From the NCBI GenBank assembly GCA_910587045.1, contig CAJULG010000001.1, positions 489,087 to 553,086 on the forward strand: a stretch of 64,000 nt of DNA. The letters run 5' to 3'. The notes under the pieces were generated by a model that searched no databases, was not told the DNA's origin, and saw nothing but the letters and a program-made list of their open reading frames with translations. Every line of letters begins with the position of its first letter. Positions within the stretch are counted from its first letter, which is position 1. Positions 1 to 7,986 of the stretch are shown here, in pieces. Made by a program: the position numbers and the translations under genes. The DNA is from an uncultured Lachnospiraceae bacterium. Its GTDB lineage: Bacteria; Bacillota; Clostridia; Lachnospirales; Lachnospiraceae.

Positions 1-294
1 ATCCTCATCTGCCCATTCATCCCATATATGACTGTTCAGATCATGAATGTTATTGGACTTTTTCTGCCAGATCCACAGCATTTCGTCCACAGCGGACTTC
101 ACATAGGTTTTACGCAAAGTCAGTGCCGGAAATTCTTCAGCCAGGTCATAGCGGTTTACGATACCAAAGCGCTTTATCGTATAGGCAGAAGTACCATCTT
201 CCCATTTCGGACGAACCTTTTCTCCCTCTGTACTATAGCCATTCTCGATAATATCCTTACACATTTTAATAAATAAATCATCTGCCAGACTCAT
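1..294 (-). CDS. thyA: Thymidylate synthase, N-terminal part (runs off window)
   Basis: Methylates dUMP to dTMP with methylene-tetrahydrofolate as donor, in the cytosol. The first 98 residues are present; the rest, including the catalytic Cys, lies beyond the window edge. The N-terminus carries the ThyA hallmarks RPKWEDGTSAYTIKRFG and EFPALTLRKT, where the conserved Arg of the phosphate site is expected, then IWQKKSNNIHDLNSHIWDEW. I place the start at 294 behind an AAAGGG ribosome site. It lies downstream of the HTH-aldolase gene but is separated from it by a terminator hairpin, so it is probably transcribed on its own. Identity is firm from sequence recall. Confidence 0.93.
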   Translation of the reverse strand, partial: MSLADDLFIKMCKDIIENGYSTEGEKVRPKWEDGTSAYTIKRFGIVNRYDLAEEFPALTLRKTYVKSAVDEMLWIWQKKSNNIHDLNSHIWDEWADED

Positions 295-336
295 ACCATT
301 TCCCTTTCTTATATAATTTCTTATCTCCTGTGTATG

Positions 337-369
337 GAAAAAGCTGTTGCAGACCAGACCACAACAGCT
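337..369 (-). terminator. Intrinsic terminator after the HTH-aldolase gene
   Basis: On the minus strand AGCTGTTG pairs with CAACAGCT across a loop of about 12 bases and runs into TTTTT. It lies just after the stop of the HTH-aldolase gene and before thyA. Confidence 0.7.
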
Positions 370-378
370 CTTTCTTCG

Positions 379-1191
379 TTAACGAATCAACGTTGCAAAA
401 AACTCATCTTTATATCGCTCCGCTTCCTCTTCCTTTATCGTAGCCAGCATTTCCAGCTTCGGCATGGTATCCCGCATTGCCTGGATCATGGCCGGATGAA
501 TCGCTTCAAGCGGAAACAGGTTGACCACATCACTCCCGTATATCTTAGCATCATAGGCTTCTGTCAAAGTCGTTACACCCATTCCACAGAATACATCCCG
601 ATCCTTACAAAAAGAACCGACTTCCTTTTCAACAAAATTCGTAAATATGAATCGTGCACCACTGTCAACAGCCAGACTTGCTTCTTCTTTACTGGAGATA
701 TCAGCAGCGCCAATAAACAGATCCGGATAGTCTTCTGTTAACTCACCGAAAATCTTTGCAGCATCCGGTACCGTAAAGGATAGTGCAAATCCATCGCCGC
801 CTCTCTGAATCACCTTCTTACATTCGTTTAATGCGGAACGATAGGTCTTGCCAATGATATATGGAATCTCCATACCCTGCAGCCCTTTTCGTACCTCCTC
901 TTTCTGAACACTGTTGCAACGCATCTTTTTAGCATCCGGAAGCGTTTTATAATTATCCAATACAGTATCGGTCAACTGCATATAGACCAATAATCGCCGA
1001 ATGTATTCATCATATTTTCCTGCATTATGAATGTCTCCCCTCAAAAATGCATCTAAAGTTGGTCGTGAAATGTTCATTGCCTGTGACAACGTAACCTTCG
1101 TACACTTTCGATCCTTCATAATCGCCTCAATGTTACTTCCAATCCTCTTTCGATCCATGAATAAATATTCGTACTGCACCGTCTTACTCAT
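379..1191 (-). CDS. HTH regulator fused to a degenerate KDPG-aldolase-like domain
   Basis: A 270-residue two-domain protein. Residues about 17-60 look like a helix-turn-helix (TLSQAMNISRPTLDAFLRGD). Residues about 108-250 align by eye with 2-keto-3-deoxy-6-phosphogluconate aldolase: VPDAAKIFGELTEDYPD, GAADISSKEE, SGARFIF and the FFP-like motif NLFPLE. The Schiff-base Lys of the family (KFFP) is Asn224 here, the catalytic Glu of the LEVT strand is not kept, and the C-terminal GGI phosphate loop appears absent, so it is probably not an enzyme. I infer a transcription factor whose aldolase fold senses a sugar acid or phosphate. Its stop is followed by a terminator. The upstream gene ends 11 bases before it, so they form one operon. 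The ligand is unknown. Confidence 0.7.
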   Translation of the reverse strand: MSKTVQYEYLFMDRKRIGSNIEAIMKDRKCTKVTLSQAMNISRPTLDAFLRGDIHNAGKYDEYIRRLLVYMQLTDTVLDNYKTLPDAKKMRCNSVQKEEVRKGLQGMEIPYIIGKTYRSALNECKKVIQRGGDGFALSFTVPDAAKIFGELTEDYPDLFIGAADISSKEEASLAVDSGARFIFTNFVEKEVGSFCKDRDVFCGMGVTTLTEAYDAKIYGSDVVNLFPLEAIHPAMIQAMRDTMPKLEMLATIKEEEAERYKDEFFATLIR

Positions 1192-1202
1192 CCTTTCTTT
1201 CC

Positions 1203-1670
1203 TTATACTGCTTCATCTACATGTTGTCCTGTGAGAAAACTACCTTCGATAATCTTTCTTCCATTATCATATGGGTTCTCCTTGGAGTACTGAATCGTCG
1301 TATTCGTAGTTCCACCTGCTACATAGCTTCTGCCGCATTCCGGACAGGTCGCAACCTTCATGGATACAGTTGCCGAGATCAATCTGGCATCTTTTCCTGA
1401 AGATTTCTGTCTTGCATTCGCAACGTGCTCCTGCTCATGAGACATAACCCTTGCAAAGGATTGTTCCGGCGAAATATGTCCTGGTGCTTTAAAAGAAACA
1501 TCTGCCTCATCGGAACCGTCAACATATTTCCGGTTCTTACAGGTCTGACATTCCACAGGTCTTACTTTCGCGGAACCTTCTACATCATTCTTTGTATTAA
1601 TTGGAGTAACATAATAAGTGTTGCTAACAGGTACTATATATCGATTACTCATATTCACACTACCTGGCAT
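1203..1670 (-). CDS. Putative zinc metalloprotease, SprA-related family
   Basis: About 155 residues, soluble, no signal peptide. Three features stand out: an N-terminal CQTCKNRKYVDGSD block, an HExxH zinc motif in SHEQEHVANAR, and a C-terminal CPECGRSYVAGGTT zinc-knuckle. This order matches the SprA-related putative metalloprotease family as I recall it. No substrate is known to me. The start at 1670 is preferred because the GGGGGG ribosome site sits at usable spacing; an ATG at 1676 is too close. It is the first gene of an operon with the HTH-aldolase gene. A regulator next to an HExxH protein recalls ImmR/ImmA-type pairs, but that is only inference. Confidence 0.65.
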   Translation of the reverse strand: MPGSVNMSNRYIVPVSNTYYVTPINTKNDVEGSAKVRPVECQTCKNRKYVDGSDEADVSFKAPGHISPEQSFARVMSHEQEHVANARQKSSGKDARLISATVSMKVATCPECGRSYVAGGTTNTTIQYSKENPYDNGRKIIEGSFLTGQHVDEAV

Positions 1671-1728
1671 AAACATCCCCCCGCTAACACAACCTCAATC
1701 CAGCTTATCGCATGAAATGTTAATTTAT

Positions 1729-1757
1729 ATTATACAAGTATCTGACAAAAATAACAA
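1729..1757 (-). promoter_or_regulatory. Sigma-A-type promoter of the metalloprotease/HTH-aldolase operon
   Basis: On the minus strand TTGTTA (1752-1757) and TATAAT (1729-1734) are separated by 17 bases, upstream of the start at 1670. No operator is obvious nearby. Confidence 0.55.
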
Positions 1758-1832
1758 GTACAAAAAGCACTTTTTTAAGAATATATTGCTTAAGCGACTC
1801 TTACTTATCTCGCTCTGCTCGATTTTCGTTGC

Positions 1833-1906
1833 ACTCATATATATGACAAGAAGGAGCCTCTTGTCTGCGAGCAGACCGAGTCTCCTTCTTTGTCATATGC
1901 ATGAGT
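1833..1906. repeat. Long imperfect palindrome downstream of groEL
   Basis: Two arms of about 24 bases (1833-1856 and 1882-1906), both containing an ATGACA/AGAAGGAG-type core, enclose an inner hairpin GTCTGC-GA-GCAGAC (1863-1876). No T-tract follows on the minus strand, so it is not a plain intrinsic terminator, although it sits 10 bases after the groEL stop. The inner hairpin and the flank GAGTGCAACGAAAA resemble the units of the 4075-4553 repeat, so I read it as a diverged member of that family. Confidence 0.55.
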
Positions 1907-1916
1907 CGCTATGCGT

Positions 1917-3542
1917 TTACATCATTCCCATGCCGCCGCCACCCATTGGAGGCATAGCCGGGGTCTCTTCCTTAATGTCTGCCACAACAGATTCCGTCGT
2001 CAGCAGAGTAGATGCAACGGAGGTCGCATTCTGCAATGCAGAACGTGTTACCTTCACCGGATCAATAATACCTGCTTCTATCATATTAACATAATTTTCC
2101 TTTAATGCATCAAATCCCATGCCGGATTCTGATTCATATACCTTATTGATTATGACAGAACCCTCTAATCCTGCATTGGATACGATATGATAAAGCGGAG
2201 CCTCCAATGCCTTCAGAATGATTTCCGCACCGGTCTTTTCATCACCGGCCAAACCGGAAGCAAGTTCTGCAACTTTCTTGCTTGCATGAATGTATGCAGA
2301 GCCACCGCCGCAGATAATTCCTTCCTCAACTGCAGCTCTGGTAGCTGCCAGAGCATCCTCCAGACGAAGCTTCGCCTCCTTCATCTCGGTTTCTGTTGCT
2401 GCACCGACACGGATCACACCAACACCGCCGGATAATTTAGCAAGACGTTCCTGCAGCTTTTCTTTATCAAAATCAGAGGTAGTATCTGCCAACTGCATCT
2501 TAATCTGTCCGATTCTCGCATCAATCTCTGCCTTCGTGCCTGCACCATCTACAATTATGGTGTTCTCTTTCTCAACACGCACACTCTTTGCACGTCCTAA
2601 ATCCTCCATTGTAGTATCCTTCAGATCCAGGCCGATCTCTTCAGAAATCACCTTACCACCGGTCAGAATTGCAATATCCTCCAGCATCGCTTTTCTTCTG
2701 TCGCCATAGCCAGGCGCCTTTACCGCAACAACATTGAAGGTACCTCTTAATTTATTTACGATCAGAGTGGTCAATGCTTCGCCTTCTACATCCTCGGCTA
2801 TGATCAGCAGACGGGAACCGCTCTGTACGATCGTCTCTAATAATGGCAGAATATCCTGGATATTGGAAATCTTCTTGTCTGTGATCAGGATATATGGATT
2901 ATCCAGTTCTGCGACCATCTTTTCCATATCGGTACACATATAAGCGGATACATAACCACGGTCAAACTGCATACCTTCTACCAGATCCAGTTCTGTCTTC
3001 ATTGTCTTTGATTCCTCAATGGTAATTACGCCATTGGAAGAAACCTTTTCCATAGCATCCGCAACCAACTGCCCAACCTCTTCATCTCCAGCAGAAATAG
3101 AAGCTACTCTTGCAATCTGTTCCTTGCCACTGATCTTCTCGCTCATTTCCTTTAATGCATCTACCGCTGCATCGCATGCTTTCTTCATACCCTTTCGCAA
3201 AATAATCGGGTTTGCACCGGCGGCCAGATTCTTCATACCTGCATTGATCATTGCCTGTGCAAGAACGGTAGCAGTAGTCGTACCATCACCTGCAACATCG
3301 TTGGTCTTGGTCGCTACTTCTTTCACGATCTGAGCTCCCATATTCTCGAAAGCATCTTCTAATTCAATATCCTTTGCAATGGTTACCCCGTCATTGGTAA
3401 TCAATGGAGTTCCATAAGATTTGCTCAATACTACATTTCTTCCTTTCGGCCCTAACGTAACACGTACTGTATCTGCCAACTGATTTACACCGGATTCCAG
3501 AGCTTTTCTTGCTTCTGCACCGTACTTGATTTCCTTTGCCAT
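1917..3542 (-). CDS. groEL: Chaperonin GroEL, 60 kDa subunit
   Basis: ATP-driven folding chamber subunit of the cytosolic GroEL14-GroES complex. It is full length at 541 residues, with AKEIKYGAEARKALESGV at the start, the TLGPKGRNVVLSK and NDGVTIAKDI ATP-site blocks, the GDGTTTATVLAQ motif and the Gly/Met-rich tail PPMGGGGMGMM. It lies 42 bases downstream of groES and shares its CIRCE-controlled promoter. It reads as a normal housekeeping copy with no oddity. Confidence 0.98.
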   Translation of the reverse strand: MAKEIKYGAEARKALESGVNQLADTVRVTLGPKGRNVVLSKSYGTPLITNDGVTIAKDIELEDAFENMGAQIVKEVATKTNDVAGDGTTTATVLAQAMINAGMKNLAAGANPIILRKGMKKACDAAVDALKEMSEKISGKEQIARVASISAGDEEVGQLVADAMEKVSSNGVITIEESKTMKTELDLVEGMQFDRGYVSAYMCTDMEKMVAELDNPYILITDKKISNIQDILPLLETIVQSGSRLLIIAEDVEGEALTTLIVNKLRGTFNVVAVKAPGYGDRRKAMLEDIAILTGGKVISEEIGLDLKDTTMEDLGRAKSVRVEKENTIIVDGAGTKAEIDARIGQIKMQLADTTSDFDKEKLQERLAKLSGGVGVIRVGAATETEMKEAKLRLEDALAATRAAVEEGIICGGGSAYIHASKKVAELASGLAGDEKTGAEIILKALEAPLYHIVSNAGLEGSVIINKVYESESGMGFDALKENYVNMIEAGIIDPVKVTRSALQNATSVASTLLTTESVVADIKEETPAMPPMGGGGMGMM

Positions 3543-3584
3543 TTTAATTCCTCCAATTTTTTAATACTTTTATATTTGTGTGGC

Positions 3585-3872
3585 TTACTCTTCAATAATT
3601 GCCAGAATATCTGCCTGCTTTACAATAGTATATTCCACATCATCCAGCTTCACTTCGGAACCTGAATACTTTGAATATACAACCTTATCGCCCGGCTTCA
3701 CCTGCATCTCTACAAGCTTTCCGTCTACCTCTGCTCCAGGGCCAACTGCAATCACCTCTGCCTGCTGTGGTTTTTCCTTAGCCTGTCCCGGAAGTACGAT
3801 GCCTGACTTTGTGGTCTCTTCTGCTTCCAGTTGCTTTAATACTACCTTGTCACCTAATGGTACTAACTTCAT
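3585..3872 (-). CDS. groES: Co-chaperonin GroES
   Basis: 10-kDa lid of the GroEL chamber, 95 residues from the start at 3872. A longer reading to 3893 would add seven residues, but an AAGGAGG ribosome site precedes 3872 and MKLVPLGDKVVLK is the usual N-terminus. The mobile-loop region is EAEETTKSGIVLPGQAKEKPQ, and VKPGDKVVYSKYSG is conserved. First gene of the groESL operon, directly behind CIRCE, so heat-shock control by HrcA is expected. Confidence 0.97.
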   Translation of the reverse strand: MKLVPLGDKVVLKQLEAEETTKSGIVLPGQAKEKPQQAEVIAVGPGAEVDGKLVEMQVKPGDKVVYSKYSGSEVKLDDVEYTIVKQADILAIIEE

Positions 3873-3907
3873 TTTATATTCCTCCTTATTCATTTATTGC
3901 TTTTCTA

Positions 3908-3934
3908 ATAGCACTCACTTCATCCGAGTGCTAA
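3908..3934. promoter_or_regulatory. CIRCE operator (HrcA site) of groESL
   Basis: Inverted repeat of 9-N9-9 form: ATAGCACTC, nine bases, GAGTGCTAA, one mismatch from the consensus TTAGCACTC-N9-GAGTGCTAA. It lies between the -10 box and groES, the standard place for HrcA repression. Confidence 0.95.
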
Positions 3935-3944
3935 CACAATTATT

Positions 3945-3972
3945 ATTGTATCCTTTTTCCAGAAAAAATCAA
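3945..3972 (-). promoter_or_regulatory. groESL sigma-A-type promoter
   Basis: Minus strand TTGATT (3967-3972) and TACAAT (3945-3950) with a 16-base spacer. The start of transcription would fall next to or inside CIRCE. Confidence 0.75.
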
Positions 3973-4037
3973 CCCTTATTTTGAAAAAAAATTCTAAAAT
4001 AACAATAACATTTTATTCATCCCATTTTTATTTATGA

Positions 4038-4043
4038 TATAAT
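4038..4043 (+). promoter_or_regulatory. Possible -10 box ahead of the repeat array and DUF6062 gene
   Basis: TATAAT at the end of an AT-rich stretch, with no good -35 at 16-18 bases. If used, the mRNA of the DUF6062 gene would begin with the whole hairpin-rich repeat array, about 550 bases. Confidence 0.35.
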
Positions 4044-4074
4044 GAACGCATAAACGCGAACACAACTCTTTGAA

Positions 4075-4553
4075 CATTCAGCGACTGCTTGCAGTCAAAT
4101 GAATGTTTAAGGAGTTATGTGAGTGTAACGAACACCGAAAAACCGAAGGTTTTGAGGTGAGCGTTTATGCGTAGCAAAAGTATAATAAGCTCGAACGCAG
4201 CGACGAAAAGCAGTCGATGTCTGCTTGCAGACAAGCGAATGCTTAAGGAGCTATGTTCGTGCAACGAACACGGAGAAACCAAAGGTTTCGACGTGAGAGC
4301 TTATGCGCAGCGACGAAAATCATTCAGCGACTGCTTGCAGTCAGATGAATGTTTAAGGAGTTATGTGAGTGTAACGAACACCGAAAAACCGAAGGTTTTG
4401 AGGTGAGCGTTTATGCGTAGCAAAAGTATAATAAGCTCGAACGCAGCGACGAAAAGCAGTCGATGTCTGCTTGCAGACAAGCGAATGCTTAAGGAGCTAT
4501 GTTCGTGCAACGAACACGGAGAAACCAAAGGTTTCGACGTGAGAGCTTATGCG
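4075..4553. repeat. Tandem 246-bp repeat of hairpin-bearing units
   Basis: Two copies of a 233-bp unit (4075-4307 and 4321-4553), period 246. By reading they differ at one base only (4098 a, 4344 g). Each copy consists of two related half-units. The first holds GACTGC-TT-GCAGTC, the second GTCTGC-TT-GCAGAC; both continue with an AAGGAG(C/T)TATG block, an ACGAACAC block and end in GAGCGTTTATGCG or GAGAGCTTATGCG. An inverted flank ACGCATAAACGC stands at 4047-4058. I see no convincing gene here; the reading frames across it are repeat-derived. Function is unknown; it looks like a small mobile or amplified intergenic element. Confidence 0.9.
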
Positions 4554-4599
4554 AATCGTAAACACTAATGTTTATCTGCCAATAACCAAGGGAGGCTAT

Positions 4600-5322
4600 A
4601 TGAAAGAACAATTATACACCATACCGGTGAATGATGCATTTCGTTCAGACAAAGAATGTCCGGTCTGTGCACTGTACCAGGAATTAGAGCAAAATTCCAT
4701 TGAATATACAATGGGCCCAAGCTACATGGAAGACGATAATCGTGCCATGACAGACAAGTTAGGATTCTGCAGACACCATATCCAAATGCTCTACCAGCAA
4801 AAGAACCGCCTGGGGCTTGCCCTGATGCTCAAGACACATACCGATAAAACCATTCGGGATTTAAAAGAACTTTCCAAAAATAAACCATCCGCCGGCGGTC
4901 TGTTCAAGCGGACAGCAGATACCTCACCGGTAGGAACATATATTAAAGAACTGGAAAGCCATTGCTTCATCTGTGAGCGGATGATAGATACCTTTGACCG
5001 TTATATCGATACTATATTTCACTTATGGAAGAAAGATTCCGAATTCCGGGATGCAGTTTCAAAATGCAAGGGTTTTTGTACTTATCATTATGGAATATTA
5101 TATGACACAGGATCTGTAAAATTAGATAAAAATCAGTATAGTGAATTCCTGGATTGTTTAAATCAGGTCTATTTCGCCGGAATGGAACGGGTAAACGATG
5201 ATATTGAATGGTTCATTAATAAATATGATTATCGCTATGCCAATGAGCCCTGGAAGAATTCCAAGGATGCCATTCCCCGGGGTATTATAAAAACCAATCA
5301 TATTTCTGTAGAAGAATCTTAG
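4600..5322 (+). CDS. DUF6062 family protein with paired Cys/His sites
   Basis: 240 residues from the ATG at 4600, which has a GGGAGG ribosome site. A longer in-frame start at 4549 would begin inside the repeat element and has no good site. The protein opens with MKEQLYTIPVNDAF and has two CxxC...CxxH groups: CPVC with CRHH, then CFIC with CTYH, spaced as if binding metal twice in a duplicated fold. The GPSYMEDD and NRLGLALMLKTH blocks match the DUF6062 family as I remember it. It is common in Lachnospiraceae-type genomes, and its function is not known to me. It is transcribed alone and converges on the DUF2225 gene. Confidence 0.75.
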   Translation: MKEQLYTIPVNDAFRSDKECPVCALYQELEQNSIEYTMGPSYMEDDNRAMTDKLGFCRHHIQMLYQQKNRLGLALMLKTHTDKTIRDLKELSKNKPSAGGLFKRTADTSPVGTYIKELESHCFICERMIDTFDRYIDTIFHLWKKDSEFRDAVSKCKGFCTYHYGILYDTGSVKLDKNQYSEFLDCLNQVYFAGMERVNDDIEWFINKYDYRYANEPWKNSKDAIPRGIIKTNHISVEES

Positions 5323-5338
5323 CTTTCGTATAAAAGGA

Positions 5339-5360
5339 CAGGCAGGTTATTTCCTGCCTG
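5339..5360. terminator. Small hairpin between converging DUF6062 and DUF2225 genes
   Basis: CAGGCAGG-TTATTT-CCTGCCTG overlaps the last codons of the DUF2225 gene. On the minus strand the hairpin is followed by TCCTTTTA, so it may end that transcript. Confidence 0.5.
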
Positions 5361-6198
5361 CCTGAACCTCCTGTTTGATCTGATCTCGCAGATCAAGGGC
5401 CTTATTCTTTATACGCTGAGACGCCGCCTTGGATGTCATCACGGTAGACAGCATCCGGACAGAATCCTCCATCTTTCCCAGCTTATGAGCCAGCACCGCC
5501 ATTGTATACCGCAAAGACACCTCATCCATACCACACATCGGAAAGCTTTCTTTGGAAAATGCAGCCATAAAGCCTTCATACGCCTTCTCAATGCATTCCA
5601 TTTCCTCCTTTAAAAGCTCCGAACGCATAGAATCATCTTCAGGCAGACTTTCAATCTCACCGCGGATCAGCCATGCCATTTTCAGGAAAATGTATGCCTT
5701 CTCACTATTCTTGGCATTGCGTTTCAATGCACATACCAGGGAAAGCTTGTGTCGCAATATGGCTCCCGGATAAGACATACAAGGTTCTTCCAAGGCAATC
5801 CCCTTAAAGTTCGCACAGTATTCACTTTTTATCAATCGAAGCTGTGCGGTAGTCACCGGTTTCAGATACCGTGTCAGTGCAGAATAACCACAATGCGGAC
5901 AGGTAATTGCATCGTATTTAAGGGGATCAATGTGATTCTCATATATCGGCCGCATCTCCTCATCCTGATCGATCAGCTTCAATTTACCGGTCCGGACTGC
6001 TTTTACCTTGAACTTCTTATCACAGATCGGACACTGGTAGGATTTATCGAATAAGACATCCTCCTCCTTAATTTCATTATCCTTCTTTGTCTCTTCATTT
6101 GCTACAGCAGCAGGATTCGGTTTTAGTTCATCCTTAAACACCTTATCCAGATCCACTCCGCCAATTCCCATACTCTCTAAATCTGAGAACAATGCCAT
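5347..6198 (-). CDS. DUF2225 family zinc-ribbon protein
   Basis: 283 residues. A charged linker (about 20-45) precedes a zinc-ribbon pair, CPICDKKF at about 56 and CPHCGYSA at about 100, followed by an alpha-helical half that looks TPR-like (LRHKLSLVCALKRN, YIFLKMAWLIRGEIESL, LRYTMAVLAHKLGKMEDSV). This layout is that of DUF2225, a Firmicute family of unknown role. It starts 6 bases after the glnS stop, so it is probably cotranscribed with glnS. No catalytic signature is visible. Confidence 0.8.
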   Translation of the reverse strand: MALFSDLESMGIGGVDLDKVFKDELKPNPAAVANEETKKDNEIKEEDVLFDKSYQCPICDKKFKVKAVRTGKLKLIDQDEEMRPIYENHIDPLKYDAITCPHCGYSALTRYLKPVTTAQLRLIKSEYCANFKGIALEEPCMSYPGAILRHKLSLVCALKRNAKNSEKAYIFLKMAWLIRGEIESLPEDDSMRSELLKEEMECIEKAYEGFMAAFSKESFPMCGMDEVSLRYTMAVLAHKLGKMEDSVRMLSTVMTSKAASQRIKNKALDLRDQIKQEVQAGRK

Positions 6199-6204
6199 AT
6201 TACT

Positions 6205-7884
6205 TTACCTCATTTCTTTCTGTTCACTTGGTTTATAAGAGCTCTTTAATGACACAATCCGGTTAAAAACAGTATGTTCCCCAGTCGTATCCTTTTTATC
6301 CACGCAAAAATATCCGTGGCGCATGAACTGGAAGGCCTCCCCCGGCTTCGCCCCTTGAAAGCTCTGTTCCAGTTTGCAGTTTTTCCGTACAGTTAAAGAA
6401 TTCGGATTCAGATTCCAGGATCCATCCTCATTGCGAACCGGTTCATCGTCCTTTACGATATTTTCATACAAACGCACCTCGGCATCCACACAGGTACCTG
6501 CATCTACCCAGTGTATCGTTCCTTTTACCTTTCTGCCTTCAAAGCCGGATCCGCTTCGGGTTTCAGGATCGTACGTACAATGTATCTCTGTAATCCGTCC
6601 GTCTGCGTCCTTCTTATAGTCTACACAGGTAACAAAATACGCTCCTTTCAGGCGTACCTCATTTCCCGGGAAAAGCCGGAAATACTTCTTCGGCGGTTCC
6701 TCCATGAAATCCTCCCGTTCAATGTAAAGCTCTCTGGAAAACGAAACCTTACGGGAACCCAGATCCGGATTCTCCTGATTGTTCTCAATCTCCATGTATT
6801 CCACCTGATCCTCCGGATAATTATCAATAATCAGCCGGATCGGATCCAGCACAGCCATCATACGATGCGCCTTTAATTTCAGATCCTCCCGGATACAATA
6901 CTCCAGCATGGCATAATCACAGGTACTCTGTGCCTTGGAAACTCCGGTCAGATTTAAGAACAACTTGATGGATTCGGGCGTGAATCCCCGGCGGCGTAAT
7001 GCACTCAGGGATACCAGTCTTGGATCGTCCCAGCCATCCACAATTCCTTCTTCTACCAACTGCTTAATATAACGCTTTCCTGTTACCACATTCTTTAAAT
7101 ACAGTTTTGCAAATTCAATCTGTTTTGGCGGATGTTCATATTCCAGTTCCCGTACCACCCAGTCATAAAGCGGGCGATGATCCTCAAACTCCAGGGTACA
7201 GATAGAATGGGTCACACCTTCGATCGCATCCTCGATCGGATGAGCAAAATCATACATCGGATAAATGCACCACTGATCTCCCGTATTATGATGTGTCATA
7301 TGTGCTACACGATAAATAACCGGATCCCGCATATTCATATTGGGAGCACTCATGTCGATCTTCGCACGAAGCACTTTACTGCCATCTGGGAATTCTCCGT
7401 TTTTCATGCCCTCAAACAACTTTAAATTTTCCTCTATGGAACGATCTCTGTATGGACTGTTCTTCCCTGGCTCTGTCAGGGTACCACGATATTCCCGTAT
7501 TTCATCAGCAGTCAGATCACATACATATGCCTTGCCCTTTTGAATCAGCTTCACTGCGGCCTCATACATCTGCTCAAAATAGTCGGATGCAAAATACACG
7601 GTATTATCATAATCTGCTCCCAGCCATTCTACGTCCCTGGTAATGGACTCCACAAATTCTGTCTTTTCCTTGGTTGGGTTCGTATCGTCAAAACGTAAAT
7701 GAAAAGCTCCGCCATACTCCTGTGCCAATCCATAATTTAATAAAATGGACTTTGCATGTCCGATATGAAGATATCCGTTCGGCTCCGGCGGGAACCGGGT
7801 CACAATCTTTTTATATTCTCCTTCAGCTAAATCCTTATCAATGATTTGTTCAATAAAATGTCTTGAAACAACTTCCTCTTCCAC
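6205..7884 (-). CDS. glnS: Glutaminyl-tRNA synthetase
   Basis: Class I synthetase charging tRNA-Gln with glutamine, 559 residues. HIGH motif: FPPEPNGYLHIGHAKSI near the N-terminus. Further landmarks are LRFDDTNPTKEK, the tRNA-binding region ALRRRGFTPESIK and the C-terminal beta-barrel anticodon domain. The place of the KMSKS-like loop (MSKRKL in E. coli) reads NVVTGKRYIKQLV, so the loop is altered but keeps a Lys-Arg. The start is GTG behind AGGAGG. Many Firmicutes make Gln-tRNA by GatCAB instead, so this gene implies a direct route in this organism. Confidence 0.95.
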   Translation of the reverse strand: MEEEVVSRHFIEQIIDKDLAEGEYKKIVTRFPPEPNGYLHIGHAKSILLNYGLAQEYGGAFHLRFDDTNPTKEKTEFVESITRDVEWLGADYDNTVYFASDYFEQMYEAAVKLIQKGKAYVCDLTADEIREYRGTLTEPGKNSPYRDRSIEENLKLFEGMKNGEFPDGSKVLRAKIDMSAPNMNMRDPVIYRVAHMTHHNTGDQWCIYPMYDFAHPIEDAIEGVTHSICTLEFEDHRPLYDWVVRELEYEHPPKQIEFAKLYLKNVVTGKRYIKQLVEEGIVDGWDDPRLVSLSALRRRGFTPESIKLFLNLTGVSKAQSTCDYAMLEYCIREDLKLKAHRMMAVLDPIRLIIDNYPEDQVEYMEIENNQENPDLGSRKVSFSRELYIEREDFMEEPPKKYFRLFPGNEVRLKGAYFVTCVDYKKDADGRITEIHCTYDPETRSGSGFEGRKVKGTIHWVDAGTCVDAEVRLYENIVKDDEPVRNEDGSWNLNPNSLTVRKNCKLEQSFQGAKPGEAFQFMRHGYFCVDKKDTTGEHTVFNRIVSLKSSYKPSEQKEMR

Positions 7885-7923
7885 AAATCAATCCTCCTGA
7901 CCTTCCTAATCATATACCTCATA

Positions 7924-7952
7924 AGTATAGCATTTCTGCCATAATAAGTCCA
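7924..7952 (-). promoter_or_regulatory. Promoter of glnS
   Basis: Minus strand TGGACT (7947-7952) and TATACT (7924-7929), spacer 17. I looked for a T-box leader between here and glnS and see none; the distance is too short. Confidence 0.6.
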
Positions 7953-7986
7953 TGGAGAAATCAGCGAAAAAAGTAAAAGTTAGTTA

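Noticed and set aside
28..276. Plus-strand frame opposite thyA
   Set aside because: Shadow of the thyA coding strand; the protein has no recognisable features.
1833..1906. Plain intrinsic terminator of groEL
   Set aside because: No T-tract follows; the structure fits a repeat-family palindrome better, although it may still end transcription.
4167..4406. Open frame of 79 codons across the tandem repeat
   Set aside because: It is made of repeated sequence, with no recognisable protein, and follows the repeat period.
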